From positions 302,501 through 366,500 of the forward strand of contig CAJNDS010002399.1 in assembly GCA_905221605.1 (NCBI GenBank): a stretch of DNA of 64,000 bases, read 5' to 3'. Source of the DNA: Symbiodinium natans (lineage: Eukaryota; Sar; Dinophyceae; Suessiales; Symbiodiniaceae). Numbering within the stretch: the first letter of the stretch is position 1; each line of letters begins with the position of its first letter. The notes beneath the pieces are model-generated. The model was given only the letters and a program-made list of their open reading frames with translations. It did not search any database and was not told the DNA's origin. Shown piece by piece: positions 21,901-35,300 of this stretch. The translations under genes and the position numbers were made by a program.

Positions 21901-24900
21901 TAGGGTTAAGGGGTTTAGGGTGAAGGCTTTGGGGGCTTGAGGGGGACGAACCTCCCTAAACCCCAAACCCTAAACCCTAAACCCTAAACCCCAAACCCCA
22001 AACCCCAAACCCTAAACCCTAAACCCTAAACCCGCCAAGGAATCCTGGCATGGCCGGACTGGGCATTCTGCCGGGGAAGGTTCAGAGATTTCCGGCCTCA
22101 CTAGGCTGGGTTGGGTGCTTGCGGGACTCTACGGGTATTTTCATGGGATCATGTGATGAGGGTTTGGGGTTCAGGGTTTAGGGTTTAGGGTTTAGGGTGT
22201 AGGCCCTTATTTTCTTTTCTGGGGATGGGGTTCCTTTATAGTCCCCCCTTCCCAAAAGGGTACCCTTTTTTATTCCCAGGTTACTCCTGGGTCTAGAGGG
22301 GTAAAAAAGGGGTCCCCTTTTTAAGGGCCAAACTACCCTAAGATGGACCCGCAAACCCTTAAGCCTTAATCCTTCCACCTACTTTTAACCCCCTCACCCT
22401 CCTACCCTAATGTCAAACGGGTTTAGGGTGCGGGTTCAAGTTTTACTTGATGTTCTAGTATGTGGGGAGTATTTAGTATTCGGGGTAAGGGGTTTAATTA
22501 CTCGAAATCAAAGGGTTCCGTCAGCTTGGTAGGCAGGGGGCGGGGGGGAGGGGGACTAAACAAAGGACCCCTGACAACGGACCTTAGAGCTTAGAGGTTA
22601 TTGGGGGTTATTTAGGGGCTATCCTTATCACCCCTTAAGGGAGGCTTTCGGAGCTTTGGGGTTTAGGGTTTAGGGTTTGGGGCTTCCTAAACCCTAATCC
22701 CTAAACCCTAAACCTAAACCCTAAACCCTGAGCCTTGCGTTTAGGTGGCAGGTTCCCTTTTCGGCTAGCCACTAGCTAAGCGAGAGCGGCTCTCCTCTCG
22801 GTTTGGGGTTGAGGGTTTAGGCGGGCTTTATAGGGTTTAGGGCTTTATAGGGTTTCGGGCTTATAGGGTTTAGGGTTTAGGGTTTAGGGCTTGGGCCTGA
22901 ATTGCCCCAAAAAAAGCACGCCTCTTTTGGACAGGCCTTGCGGTGCCCAACATCAACTGGAGTGGCGTTGCTCCGATGCTGGCAGATCCATGGCCGCTGG
23001 AGGCGGACCAACCGCGCTGACGCTTGGCAGGGTTTAGGGTTGAGGGTTGAGGGTTTAGGGTTTAGGGTTTAGGGTTTAGAGTTTAGGGTTTAGGGTTTAG
23101 GGGTAGCACCCCGAAGCCCTGTAAGTGCCAAAGAGGAGCTAGAATTTGGAGCAACTCCCTGCTCCACCCCACTCCCCCCCCACCGCCTGAAAGGGCCGCG
23201 ACCGCCTCACAATCGGTTTCAAGTTCCTTTCGCCAGCTGGCACACCCCGTGTAAGCCCGGTGACGCTTCTAGACCCGACATCCCTCGGGTAGAGTTTCCC
23301 CAAAACAGCCTGCGGATGGAACGTTGATGTACCTTGCCTTCAATCTCCCACTTTGTTTTGTTTTTTAGGGGGTGGGTGGGGGTGAGGAGGAAATCTGCAC
23401 ATGAAGGGGCAGAAACAGAGCCTATGCTCCCAACCCTATACCCCAAAGCCCCCGAAACCCTGAACCCTAAATTCCCTAAATCCTAAAACCCTAAACCCTA
23501 AACCCGCCCCCGAAGCCCAAAGCCTAAGCTCTGGCCCTAAGCTCTGTAACCCCAAACCCCTACAAACCCGAAAAGTCTATATTCCAAACCCCATATGAGA
23601 CCCGAGGCCAAAAAAAACCCACAAAGCCTACAAGGCCCATCAAGCCACAAAGCCCTAGGACGCAGGCACATTCTGGAAAGCCTTTTTCCCGAATTTGCTT
23701 TGGCCTGAAACCCTACTACCTTAAAAACACCCACTCTCTGGTATATCTGACCTGAAATGAGTCGGTTTCTTCTTAAACCCTAAACCCTAAACCCTAAACC
23801 CTAAACCACGAAGCGCTAGGTTACTTCGTCCACTCCTACCGCGTGCCCATGCCCGAGTCGGGCCATGCCCCCTGGGCCCTGGCTTGCTCCGAGCACCTCT
23901 GAGGGCAAAGTGGGGTCTTCAGGCTTTGAGGGATTTGGGGCTTTGGGGTCTTAGGTTTCGATTTTCCTTTTTTTTGAAATGATTATGGTGAGTATTCCTG
24001 GGGCTTTGAGGGATTTGGGGCTTGAAGGTCGGTAGTTTTGTCATTTTTTTTTATTTTTTTATTCTCATTGCCATTCTGATGATTCTTTTTATGATCATGA
24101 TTTATTGTTATTGTTCTTATCATGGTTGATATTCATACTGTTATTGTTGTGAATATTCTTCTTGTTTTTTCTTATAGTTATTCTTGCTACTCTTCTTCTT
24201 TCTTCTTCTTTCTTCTTCTTTCTTCTTCTTCTTGTTATGATATCAATATATATATATACACATAAGATAGGGGGTTAGGGTTTTAGGGTGCTTTAGGGAA
24301 TGTTAGGGGGGGTTGTCGGGGGTTAGGCTTATGGATTTCAGGGCTCTAGGGCTTCTAGGGCTAGGCTTTCAGGGACCAGCCAGAAGTTCCACCAGGTGCA
24401 AATGCGTGGCGTCTTCACCGCACATCCTCACGGGCTTCTGCGCATGCGGAATTTTGTTGGCTCACGCGCGCCAGTTCCCTTCCTCGACCACTGGAGCAGA
24501 AGCAGCTGCTGGAATTAATCCGGGCAGAATGCAGCCGACTCCTGACGAAATGAAGAGGTTTGAGGCTGCGATGGATGCAGCGTTCTGTCTTGGAGGCAAC
24601 GCTCTCAGTCCTTGCTCGGACGGAGTGTCAGAGTTCAATGGCGTGAAGTTTGCTGCCATCAGAGAATCCATCCTGGACTTCAACTTGAGCGAGAGGGTGT
24701 GGCCGTACCGTGCTTTCTGGGCGGGTTGCAGGCAGCTCGAGGACGCCGTCCAGCTGGAGCTAATGTTTTTGACCCGGCTAACCTAAACCCTAAACCCTAA
24801 ACCCTAAACCCTAAACCTAAACCCTAAACCCTAAACACGAGGCCTTCGATCCTGGGCGCTCACATGAACGTGACCTCACGCTGGCGGACTTGCGCATCCC

Positions 24901-27900
24901 CCCCAACCCTCAGCCCCATAAGGCCCCTAAGCCGTTTCAAATTTAGGGTTTAGGGTTTAGGGTTTAGGGTTTAGGGTTTAGGGTTTAGGGTTTATGAACC
25001 CCCACATCCTAAACCCCTACACCCCAGAACCCTCAACCTCATAAGGCCCGAAGCCTTATGGCCCTATAACCCTAAACCCTGCACCTCGATAAACCTCATA
25101 TGTTGGGATGGTATACTAAAAGTCCTTGAGAGGGATTATCATATGGGGTACTCTAATCTAATCCCTATTGAGGACTGTTAGTATAAGGCGGAACATCCCA
25201 ACCCATAAGCCGTATAACCCTAGACCCTAAAAACCCTAGAATCCACAGACTCCAGAAGCCCTAACCCTACCCTATAACCCTGAACCCGACAGCCCTTAAA
25301 ACCCCAGAATCTATAAACTCCACAAGCCCTAACCCTGATAACCCCCCCCCCCCCCCCCCTCGCCCAGAGGTACGGCGAGCGCTTCGTCTGCGCAGTGCGG
25401 CGAGGCAACTGTGTGGCGACGCAGTTTCACCCCGAGACGCCTGGCTTTCCTGGTCTTCCCTTTTTAGGGGGGTTCAGGGTTTAGGGCTTGCCTTAAACCC
25501 TAAACCCTAAGCCCTAAACCCTAAGCCCTAAGCCCTAAACCTAAAGCCTAAACCCTAAACCCTAAACCCCAAGCCCCAAGCCCTAAGCCCTCAGCCCGAA
25601 GCCCTAAGCCCTAAGCCCTAAACCCTAAACCTCAACTAAACCCTAAACCCCAGTGTTTAGGGTTTGGGGTTGGGAGTCAGTGTTGGGATTCAGGGTTGAT
25701 GAGCCTCACCAGGCCATTTCAAATCCTGAAGAACTCGAGCCCAACACCCTAACACTGCTTGTCAGGGTTAGGGTTTAGGAGATTCCAATAACACCTAAAC
25801 ACCAATCCCAAAACCCAAGATTTTCGGGTTTGGTGCTTGGGGCTTTCCAGAGCTACAGGGTTTCTGAGCCTTGGCACGCGCGTTTTGGGACTGACGGGGT
25901 GTAGGGGTTTCACAGATTTTTGGGGTTTGGGCTTGGGGGATTTGTAGCTACGACCCAGGCTGGGCCCTTATTCCCTATATTAGGGTGCAGGTTCCCTTAT
26001 AAGCCTTTTGAAACCAAAAAGGGCACCCTTTTGATTCTTAGGTTACCCTGGGTCTAGCCCTAAACCCTAAACCCTAAACCCTAAACCCTAAACCTTACAC
26101 CCTACACCCTACACCCTAAACCCTAAACCCTAAACCCTAAACCCCAAACCCTAAACCCCTTCGGCCTCGGTTCGGGTTTTTGGGTTTCAGGGCGCCCTGG
26201 TCTTTCGGGTTTTGGCGGCTTTTGGTCCCAGAGAGCTCACGCTTTAAGAAGTCAGACGCAACCCTTACAACCTAAACCCTAAACCCTAAATCCTAAACCC
26301 TAAACCCTAAACCCTAAACCCTAAACCCTATACCCTAAACCCTAAACCCTAAACCCTAAACCCTGCAGAGGATCGAGCATTCATCCCTAAACCTTAATGT
26401 TTGAGGGGGAAATCAGAGACGGGCGAAGCTCCTGGGACCCCCACTAGCCCTCAATTCTGAAACCCTAAGCCCCCCAAACCCCTAAACCCTAAACCCTAAA
26501 CCCTAAACCCTAAACCCCAAACCCAAAAACAACTCAAGAAGCCAGCCCACGCCCTTCCGAACCTTGTGAGGCTTGCCCCTTCTGCCCTCATGCCCCCTAA
26601 ACGCCCGAACCCCAAATCCCCAAACCCTCAAGCTCGAAAGCGGACGATCTTAGGAAGAGTGGGACGGTTGGACTGCAGCTGCCCCCCAGCTGCGCTGGTG
26701 GGAAGAGATGTCGGGGCTATGAAACTTCAGGTGGTGCCCTAAATCCTCGCCCTCTGCAGGAATGGGTGTCAGGGCTGTATGAGGGTCATCTGGGCTGCAC
26801 ACACATAGAGCTTCGAAGGCACCAAGGGGGATGCCCTTCAGGGTTCAGGATTTAGGGTTTACGCGGCCTCCAGGGGGTTAGAATTCTGGCCCCAAGCCCG
26901 AACCCCCTAATCCTAAGCCCCAATGCTTGTGAACCACCCTCACACCCCAAACCCCTATACCCAACACCCCCAAAACCCTACACACCCTCGACCCCTAACC
27001 CCCGAACTTCAAACCCCCGAACCCCAAACCCAAACCCCTAGCTAACACCCCAACACACCCAAGACGCAAAAGCCCGAAACCCGAAACCCGAAATTTCCCA
27101 AAAGCCCCAAACCCTAAATCCTAAACCCTAATCTCTAAATCCTAAATTTACTAAACCCTATACCCTAAACCCCAAACCCCAAACCCCAAACCCTAAACCC
27201 CAAACCCCAAACCCTAAACCCTAAACCCTGAACCCTAAACCCCAAACCCTAAACCCAAAACCCCCTCGCCCTCCCCCCCCCCCCCCCCCCCCCCCCCTCG
27301 CCCAGGCTCGACAGGTGGCTCAAGGGCGGCGGCCCGAGCGGCGAGGCCGCTGTGCGGCCGGCACCCTCGCCCACACCCGGGCCTCCGGCGCGGAGGAGGG
27401 TTTAGGGTTTCGGGTTTAGGGTTTCGGGTTTAGGGTTTAGGGTTTAGGGTTTAGGGTTTAGGATTTAGGGTTTAGGGTTTAGGGTTTAGGGTTCAGGGAG
27501 AAGGGTTCAGGGTTGAGGTTTAATTTAGGGTTTAGGGTTTATCAGGTTTTGGGTCATGCTTCTTACGGATTTTAGAGGTTAGGGTTCAGTGGGCGGAGGG
27601 TTTCGCTAATTGCTGAGGGGCATCACTATGGAAAACGAGCACTGAAACAAAATGTATAGGGTTTAGCATTGAGTGGTGAACAGTTCAGGGTTGGGTTGGA
27701 TTCAGGGTTTAGGGTTGAGGGTTAGGAATGCAGGTTTCGGGTTGAGTGAAATAACTCTTGTGATTCCTTGGTTAGGGTGTAGCTAAACCCTAAATCCTAA
27801 ATCCTAAACCCTAAATCCTAAACCCTAAACCCTAAACCCTAAAAATCATCTCTACCCCAGGGGAGATGATTCGTCACCTGCGCTCTGCTTCCTGCTGTCA

Positions 27901-29212
27901 TCACCACAGGTGCTGATTAAAACGTCAGCTGTTTCGCTCATATGGATCGCATTGACTCTCCAAGTCCGCGTCAACCCCGAGCCCCAAACCCTAAACCCTA
28001 AACCCTGAAGCCTTAAACCCGAAAACCCTAAACCCTAAACCCTAAACCCTAAACCCTAAACCCTAAACCCTAAACCCTAAACCCTAAACCACAGCAATCT
28101 TCCAGGATCATCGCGTGCCTGGACGTGCGGTCCAACGACTCGGGGGACCTTGTGGTCACCAAGGGCGACCAGCCTCTTCGGCTGAAGCCCGAAAGGGTTT
28201 AGGGTTTAGGGTTTAGGGTTCAGGGTTTAGGGTTTAGGGTTTAGGGTTTAGGGTTTAGGGTCTAGGGTTTAGGGTTTAGGGTTTAGGGTTTAGGGTTTCG
28301 AGTGAAACCCTTATTTTAGGCCCATCGAACCATAATATAAAATCCCATAACGCCCCCATCAGACCCCGTAAGTCCCGCAAGCCCGGAAAAGGCCCGTTTA
28401 ACCGTATACGGCACTATGAACACTAAACCCGGGCTTTCGGCCTCCAGCCGTTTCGGGTTCAGACTTTTGGGCTTCTACAGGGTTCAGAGTTTGGGTTTGG
28501 GGCTTTAACGGAAAACCTAAACCCGAAGCACCTAATGTTCAAGGTTTGGGAGTTGGTCTTTGAGAGCTCAGGATGAGGGCCCAGGGTTTAGGGTCAAACC
28601 CTAAGCCCTACACCCCTAGGCCTGGGAGGCACGAAGCACAGCCGCCCCAAGACCACAGAGCCACGAATCCCTAATTATTACCAAGTTCTAGCCACAAACC
28701 TCAGCCCCTAAACCTTCAAGCCTGAACCCAAGACCCATCTAGACCCCAGATCCGAAACCTACATCCTAGACCCTAAACCCTAAACCCTAAACCCTAAACC
28801 CTAAACCCTAAACCCTAAATCCTCGGGTTTAAGCGGTTGAGGGTTGAGGGTCGCGAGTTTCGGCTTCGCTGAGGGGTTCAGATCTCAAGCTTTGTGGGTC
28901 CCTGTCCCTTTTGCAGAACCTCATGCAACCCATAGAAAGCTGTTTAGGGTTTCGGGTTATTCGGGTTTAGGGTTTCGGGTTCAGGGTTCAGGGTTTCGGG
29001 TGCAGGGTTCAGGGTTTAGGGTTCCGGGTTTGGGGTTTGGGGTTAAGGGTTTAGGGTAGAATTTAGGGTTTAGGGTTTAGGATTTAGGGTTTAGGGTTAG
29101 GACCCCCACATCCGCTTTCTTGAGCCCGCTTCGGGGCATCCGAGGTACGATGTCCGGGAGCCTCGTCTGAAGTTATAGGCTTTGTGCCGAAGGAGCGAGG
29201 CGAGTTTAGGGT

Positions 29213-29300
<88 letters not shown>

Positions 29301-32300
29301 GGTTTCGGCTGGCCCCCGGTTACCTAAACCCTAAGCCCACCCTAAACCCACATATTACCAGACCCTGACCCCTAACCCTAGTCCCTTCAAAACCCTATAG
29401 ACTCCTAGGCTCAAACCCTAAACCCTGCAACCTTGTTTTTGCTTTGGGGTTTTAGGGTGTCAGAGTTTAGGGTTAGGGTTTCGTACCCTATAAAGGCGTA
29501 CACAAGCCCTCAAAGCCCTAGAAACGCCCTACAAACCTTGAAGTCCCACATAAGCCCTGTAGACCCTAAATAGGCGTCGTACTTCGGCTTGAGAGTTTCA
29601 GGGTTTAGGGATCAGGGTTTAGGCTTTTTTTTCGGGGAGCCTGCGGAACATCTGCACACGGCCCTAAACCCTAAACCCTAAACCCTAAACCCTAAACCCT
29701 AAACCCTAAACCCTAAACCCTAAACCCTAAACCCTAAACCCTAAACCCTAAACCCTAAACCCTAAACCCTAAACCCTAAACCTCTCTTACCTTATATATT
29801 TAAACCCTATACACAATCGTGGCTAAGGGTCATTTCTTCGTGGCTAAGGGCAACTTCTTCGCTAAGGGCCATTTCTTGGTCGCTAAGGGCCATTTCCTGG
29901 GTGCTAAGGGCCATTTCTTCGTGGCTAAGGGTCATTTCCTTCGTGGCTGTGGCTAAGGGTCATTTCTTCGTGGCTAAGGGTAATTTCTTCGTGGCTAAGG
30001 GTCATTTCTTCGTGGCTAAGGGTCATTTCCTTCGTGACTAAGGGTCATTTCTTGGTGGCTAAGGGTCATTTCTTCTTGGTGAGCCGTCTTCACCTGCACC
30101 AAGAACTCTTCCATTCTGGACGTACTACATGCAGCTTCCAAAGTTGTGTCTTCGCCTGGTGGTGGAAATTCATGAGAAGCCGGATCCACCCCGAATCTGC
30201 GAAGGCTTTAAGCCAGATATGGACGCGCGAAGACCGTGCAGAGAACTTTCCTGACGGGGTTTAGTCGCCCATCGGGCCGAATTTCTGGGGTTTGGCCAAC
30301 CAGGCCAACTGTGTATCCTCAGGTCCGCCGGCACGAGGCCGGGTGTACCCTCTGCCCATTGTGTTGCAACCAGTCGGGGGCCATCCGAGCCATAGAGTCG
30401 CCAAATTGCCGAAGGGGCGCAGTTTCGAGGCTTTGCGGTAAGGTGAGCTGAATTTGTCCTTGGAATGCTCGATAAGATCTTCAAGCTGTTCCTGCAAGCT
30501 GTTAGACCGCTGCCTGCATTCCAGGAGCTGCAGGCTCAGCGGAGGGCCGTGCAGGCTCGCAGCAGTTCGCGTTTCTCCGATCTGCGTTCTGTTTTCATGC
30601 GTAGGCCCTGGACAACCTTCTTTCCGTCAGTCCACAGCGACTCCGACACGCCTGCTTCGGTATGTTAGATGGTATGTTGATTTTGTTTTTGCGCATTGTT
30701 TGCCCACTCTCACTCGGCGCTTGGGGCATGCCTCCAGAAACTCAATCACAGCTCAGGAACCTTGTGCGTGATGCGCTTCAAGGTCGATTTAGCGGTTGAG
30801 AGGAATGCTGTGAAAAGGAAAAGCACCGACTTTAAAATCTTTCAATGCGGCCGCTTCTTTGTCCCCCTCTTCAGCCGGACAGTTGGACAAGCAGGACAAT
30901 ACCCCAGCTCTCGTGATGCACCGTCCCAAACTTTTTTCGTGCTTCAAGGCACCAAAGTCCCACGCTCACCTTTTTTCTCTGCAGTGGCGTGCAGTTGTAG
31001 ATGAAACTGCTGCGGCCGAAGGATAACTTCCAAGGGTGCTGTAATGAAGAAACCTTGAAGCACGACATGTCACGGACAGAAGCGAAAAAAGACAAAAACA
31101 GGACTACCGCTTCGCCAACTGGCAGCTGCGTGCAAAGCTAGAGGCAGGGGCGCAGTCTTTTAAATGCGTGTTGTGGCCATCCGGCTCTGTCACGTGCTGA
31201 CAGGCCGACAGGCGAAGCAACGAGAAAAACCTCGAATAGCTTCTCGTCTGCGCATTTGCACGATTCGCACAGTCTGTCGTACGAATATGCCTTCTCGGAT
31301 GCTCCGATGACTGAGTCTGGAAAGCCGCTATGCCTTTGTCTAGACCTCAGAAATTATATCGGACCGAAGCAACGACAGATGCCACAGGTTGTTTTCGCGT
31401 GCACTCAGAGCTCGCAGCCAGCAGCAGCAGCTAGCTGCAGGTTCATTGGGGCAACAGACGAGGGAAGCACGGTCGGCAGACCCACTCAAAACTCTTTGAC
31501 AGCTAGTGTCAGTAGGCCCATAGGAGTCAGAACAGCTGGAAAGGGCAACCAAGCTGTCCAGCACGCCCTGTGTGGCCCTGCTCTAGATGGGCAGGGCCGT
31601 AGCAGATGCGGTGCAGATGCCGAGCGCAGTTTAGACAATCCATCCTCCGGAACGAGTAGGAGGTGAAACATAGCCTGCAGCGCTGCACTGTGGCATTCCC
31701 CTTACCATACTGCGCATGCCCTCCAAGAACTCTCGTCGCGTCACAGCTTCGAAGACGGCGCCTGTGAAGATCCTGTATTTAACGTCTATAGTTAGGGAGC
31801 GTAAGACAGAAATCAGGAGATTAAGTAGAACGAGAATCTGGGCGGGCTTGTAGTCGAGTGTCAACATGTGTCAACCCTCTCCTGGAGGACAGTGCCGTTC
31901 TCGCAGTGTAAAGTGAATCGGGTCGGCATGGCGGACATTTTTCTACTCGTCGCTCTACCATAGACTGGTATGTTTTACAGTAGCTGGCGTGACTCGACCT
32001 CTGCGCAAGTCGCTCCTGCTCACCGACACCCTTAACCGCCCTGGTCGCCTTGGCCCAACTCGCAAGTGAGTCAAACCCGTCAGCAAGACGAGCAGCCACC
32101 CGCTTTTGTGTCGGGATGGATTCTTGGCTCTCCATGCCTTATTGGGGTTGTGGATGTCAAGGGCGGACAATAAGTTCTTAGCTATTTGACAAGCTGTATC
32201 TTCCCTTCACACCCAGGTAAGCGAATGACTCAAGTTATGTCCTTTGGCCGCAGCGCCTCGAGTGGCTACAGAGTGTTGGCGTGTGACGCGCCGATACGCC

Positions 32301-35300
32301 CCCTTTGCAGGGCACCAGCAAACATCAGCAAACTGAGCTTGCCCCTTTAACCCCCCAACTTAAATTCCGAAGCTTCACTTGGGAACCTGGAACATCCTGG
32401 AACCCCGCATGCCCAACGCAAAGTGAGTTGCCATGTTACACCACATTGAATGTTCGTGTGAGAGGCCCCCAAGATGGTCTTCGATTTCATTGCTGAAGAG
32501 AGGCGACAGGAGCGGGCTTCAGTTGGTTTCCATATGCTTCCGCTGCTGATGTATGTCCGTGGTAGTAGACCGCAGCAAGGCATCTTGGTGCAGCTGGATT
32601 GGCTCTTGGTTTGCCGGGCACCCAGTCGATGTCTGCGCGCATGTTGGATTCATTCTCCAGGCATGGTCTATGCGTGGCACTTTGCCAGGCCCCTGACGTG
32701 GGGGCAGACCTGCAGCAGGCGCTGGATGCAGCGGAGGCATGATCGGTATCAGGGTCATTTCTTCGTGGCTAAGGGCCATTTCCCGCGCCACTGGCCTTGG
32801 GCTTTAGGTTTAGGGCCTACCGAGCCTCTTGGGCCTTCGCCCGGCTCTTTTTGTGGCGGCCCCTCTGCGGGCCGATGAAATGGTTCGTGGGTAGGATGGT
32901 CCATGAGTGAGGTTGGAGGACAGGGCTTGCTGATGAAAAATGTAAATTTTTTATTTCTTAATGTTTCGGGATTCTCTGGGTGGGTGGGTTTTTTCGAGAG
33001 TCCAAACAGCGGCTCTACTAGAGATTGCTCGACCCGGAGCTGCTGAACCCTAAACCCTAAACCCTAAACCCCAAACCCCAAACCCCAAACCCCAAACCCT
33101 AAACCCCAAACCCTAAACCCCAAACCCTAAACCCTAAACCCAATACACCCCGAACCCGCGCCAAGGAGAAAGGCCAGGTTCGAAACCACGGCAAGCCGGT
33201 GGCCCTGGCGGAGCGCTACTACCAGGCAGGAGTCTAAGGTTTCGGGTTGAGGGTTTTTCGGCGATGGGTTTATGGCATATGGGTTTGTGGGTTTATGGGG
33301 TTTAGGGTTTAGGGTTTAGGGGTCTAAGGTTAGGGTTTAGGGTTCTTGAGGCTTTAGGGGTTTTGGGATTTATAGGGTTCATAGGGCGTACGGGGCTTCG
33401 GGTTCAGGGGTTGCGTTCAGGGGTCGGGATGTCAAAGCTCTAAATTTGGAGGTTTCGGGTTTAGGGTTTAGGGCTTAGGGCTAAAGTTGAGGTTTGGGAT
33501 GTTTCCCCCTCATTCTCACAGTCCTTAGCAGGGGTTATACTAAGGGGGTACGATAATCCCTTTTAAGGACTGTTAGTACAAGGGGAACATCCCAAGTTGA
33601 GGTTCTGGTTTTACTTATGAGCCCGTAGTTTTGGTTCCAGTTTACAGAGTAGCTCAAAACAGGGCCACAACAGTGCGCTCCCCTGGCGTCCTAAGCCCAA
33701 AGCCCTGAAACCCTAAACATGAAACCCTATCTCAGCTGCAACTCCGCCCATTGGTGCTGAGTGGGGAGCCCCTACCTGTTTGGGCACACCCTAAACCCTA
33801 AACCCTAAACCCTAAACCCTAAACCCTAAACCCTAAACCCTAAACCCTAAACCCTAAACCCTAAACCCTAAACCCTAAACCCTAAACCTAAAGCGTGCCG
33901 ATGCTTGGAGGTTCAGGATACTTATAACCCAAGTATAAGCGTAGTTATAGCCCACAAAGTACCCCAATCGGGCTAGAGTTGGGCTATAAGCACAGCTATC
34001 ATTGGGCTACTAAGTACCATGAACCTCCAAGTTTCCATCCTCGACCCAGGATGGAGCCGATGAGGTCTCCTTCCTGAGCCCTGGCTTGGATTTGACGCTT
34101 TTGGGGGGACTGCAAAAATCAACCAGATCCCCCCCCCTCCCCACTTGTGGCATGCGCAGAGATTTTTGCTCAGTTGTTCAGGTAAGGTGTGTGGCCCTGG
34201 ATGTAACTATGTAAGTCCCGCACCGTAGAACACCACACCCTGCTGTACACCACCCCAACATCTGCCCTGTGAGCTCGGGGGAAGGCGAGCCCCAAAAATT
34301 AAAACCCAAGACCCCAAGCTCTGAACCCTGAACCCCAAACCCTAAAACCCCCAAACCCTCAACCCTAAAACCCTAAAACCCTCAGCCCTAAACCCTATAA
34401 CCCTATAACCCTATAACCCTATAACCCTATAACCCTAAAACCCTAAACCCCTAAAACCCTAAAACCCTAAAACCCTAAAACCCTAAAGCCCTAAAACCCT
34501 AAAGCCCTAAAACCCTAAAACCCTAAATCCCTAAAACCCTAAAACCCTAAAGCCCTAAAACCCTAAAACCCTAAACCCTATAACCCTAAAACCCCAAAAC
34601 TCTAAACCCTAAAACCCTATAACCCTAAAACCCCAAAACCCTAAAGCCCTAAAGCCCTAAAACCCTAAAGCCCTAAAACCCTAAAACCCTAAATCCCTAA
34701 AACCCTAAAACCCTAAAGCCCTAAAACCCTAAAACCCAAAACCCTAAAACCCTATAACCCTAAAACCCCAAAACCCTAAAGCCCTAAAGCCCCAAACCCT
34801 AAACCCCACACTCTGAACCCTTGAGCCCAGGAACATCACCGCTTTTCGAGACATGGTGCTGGAAGACCAACCCATGCTGGAAGTTCTCAAGTGTGCCGCG
34901 GAACCTGGGCCGTCGGTTTAGGGTTTAGGGTTCAGGGTTTGGGGTTTAGGGTTTAGGGTTTGTGGTTTAGGTTTATGGTTTAGGGTTTAGGGTTTAGGGT
35001 TTAGGGTTTCGGGTCACTTTTGGAGAAGGGCCAGAGGCGTGTGTCATCAACTAGGTAGCCGAGGGTTCAGGACTCAGGACTGCTTGCTGAAGAACCCTCA
35101 AACAAACTTTGGATTCAGGGCAGAAAAAGGGACTTGTTAGGGACTTGTTATGGCCGCATGTGGGTCATGGCTCCCCCCCCCTTTCCTTCCCCCCAAACCT
35201 CCTACACCCCCCCACACCCCTGAAACTGCAAAACCCACAAGTCCTAAACCCAAAACTTTAAGTCCCCTCCCTAAACCCTAACCCTAAACTTTAAACCCGA

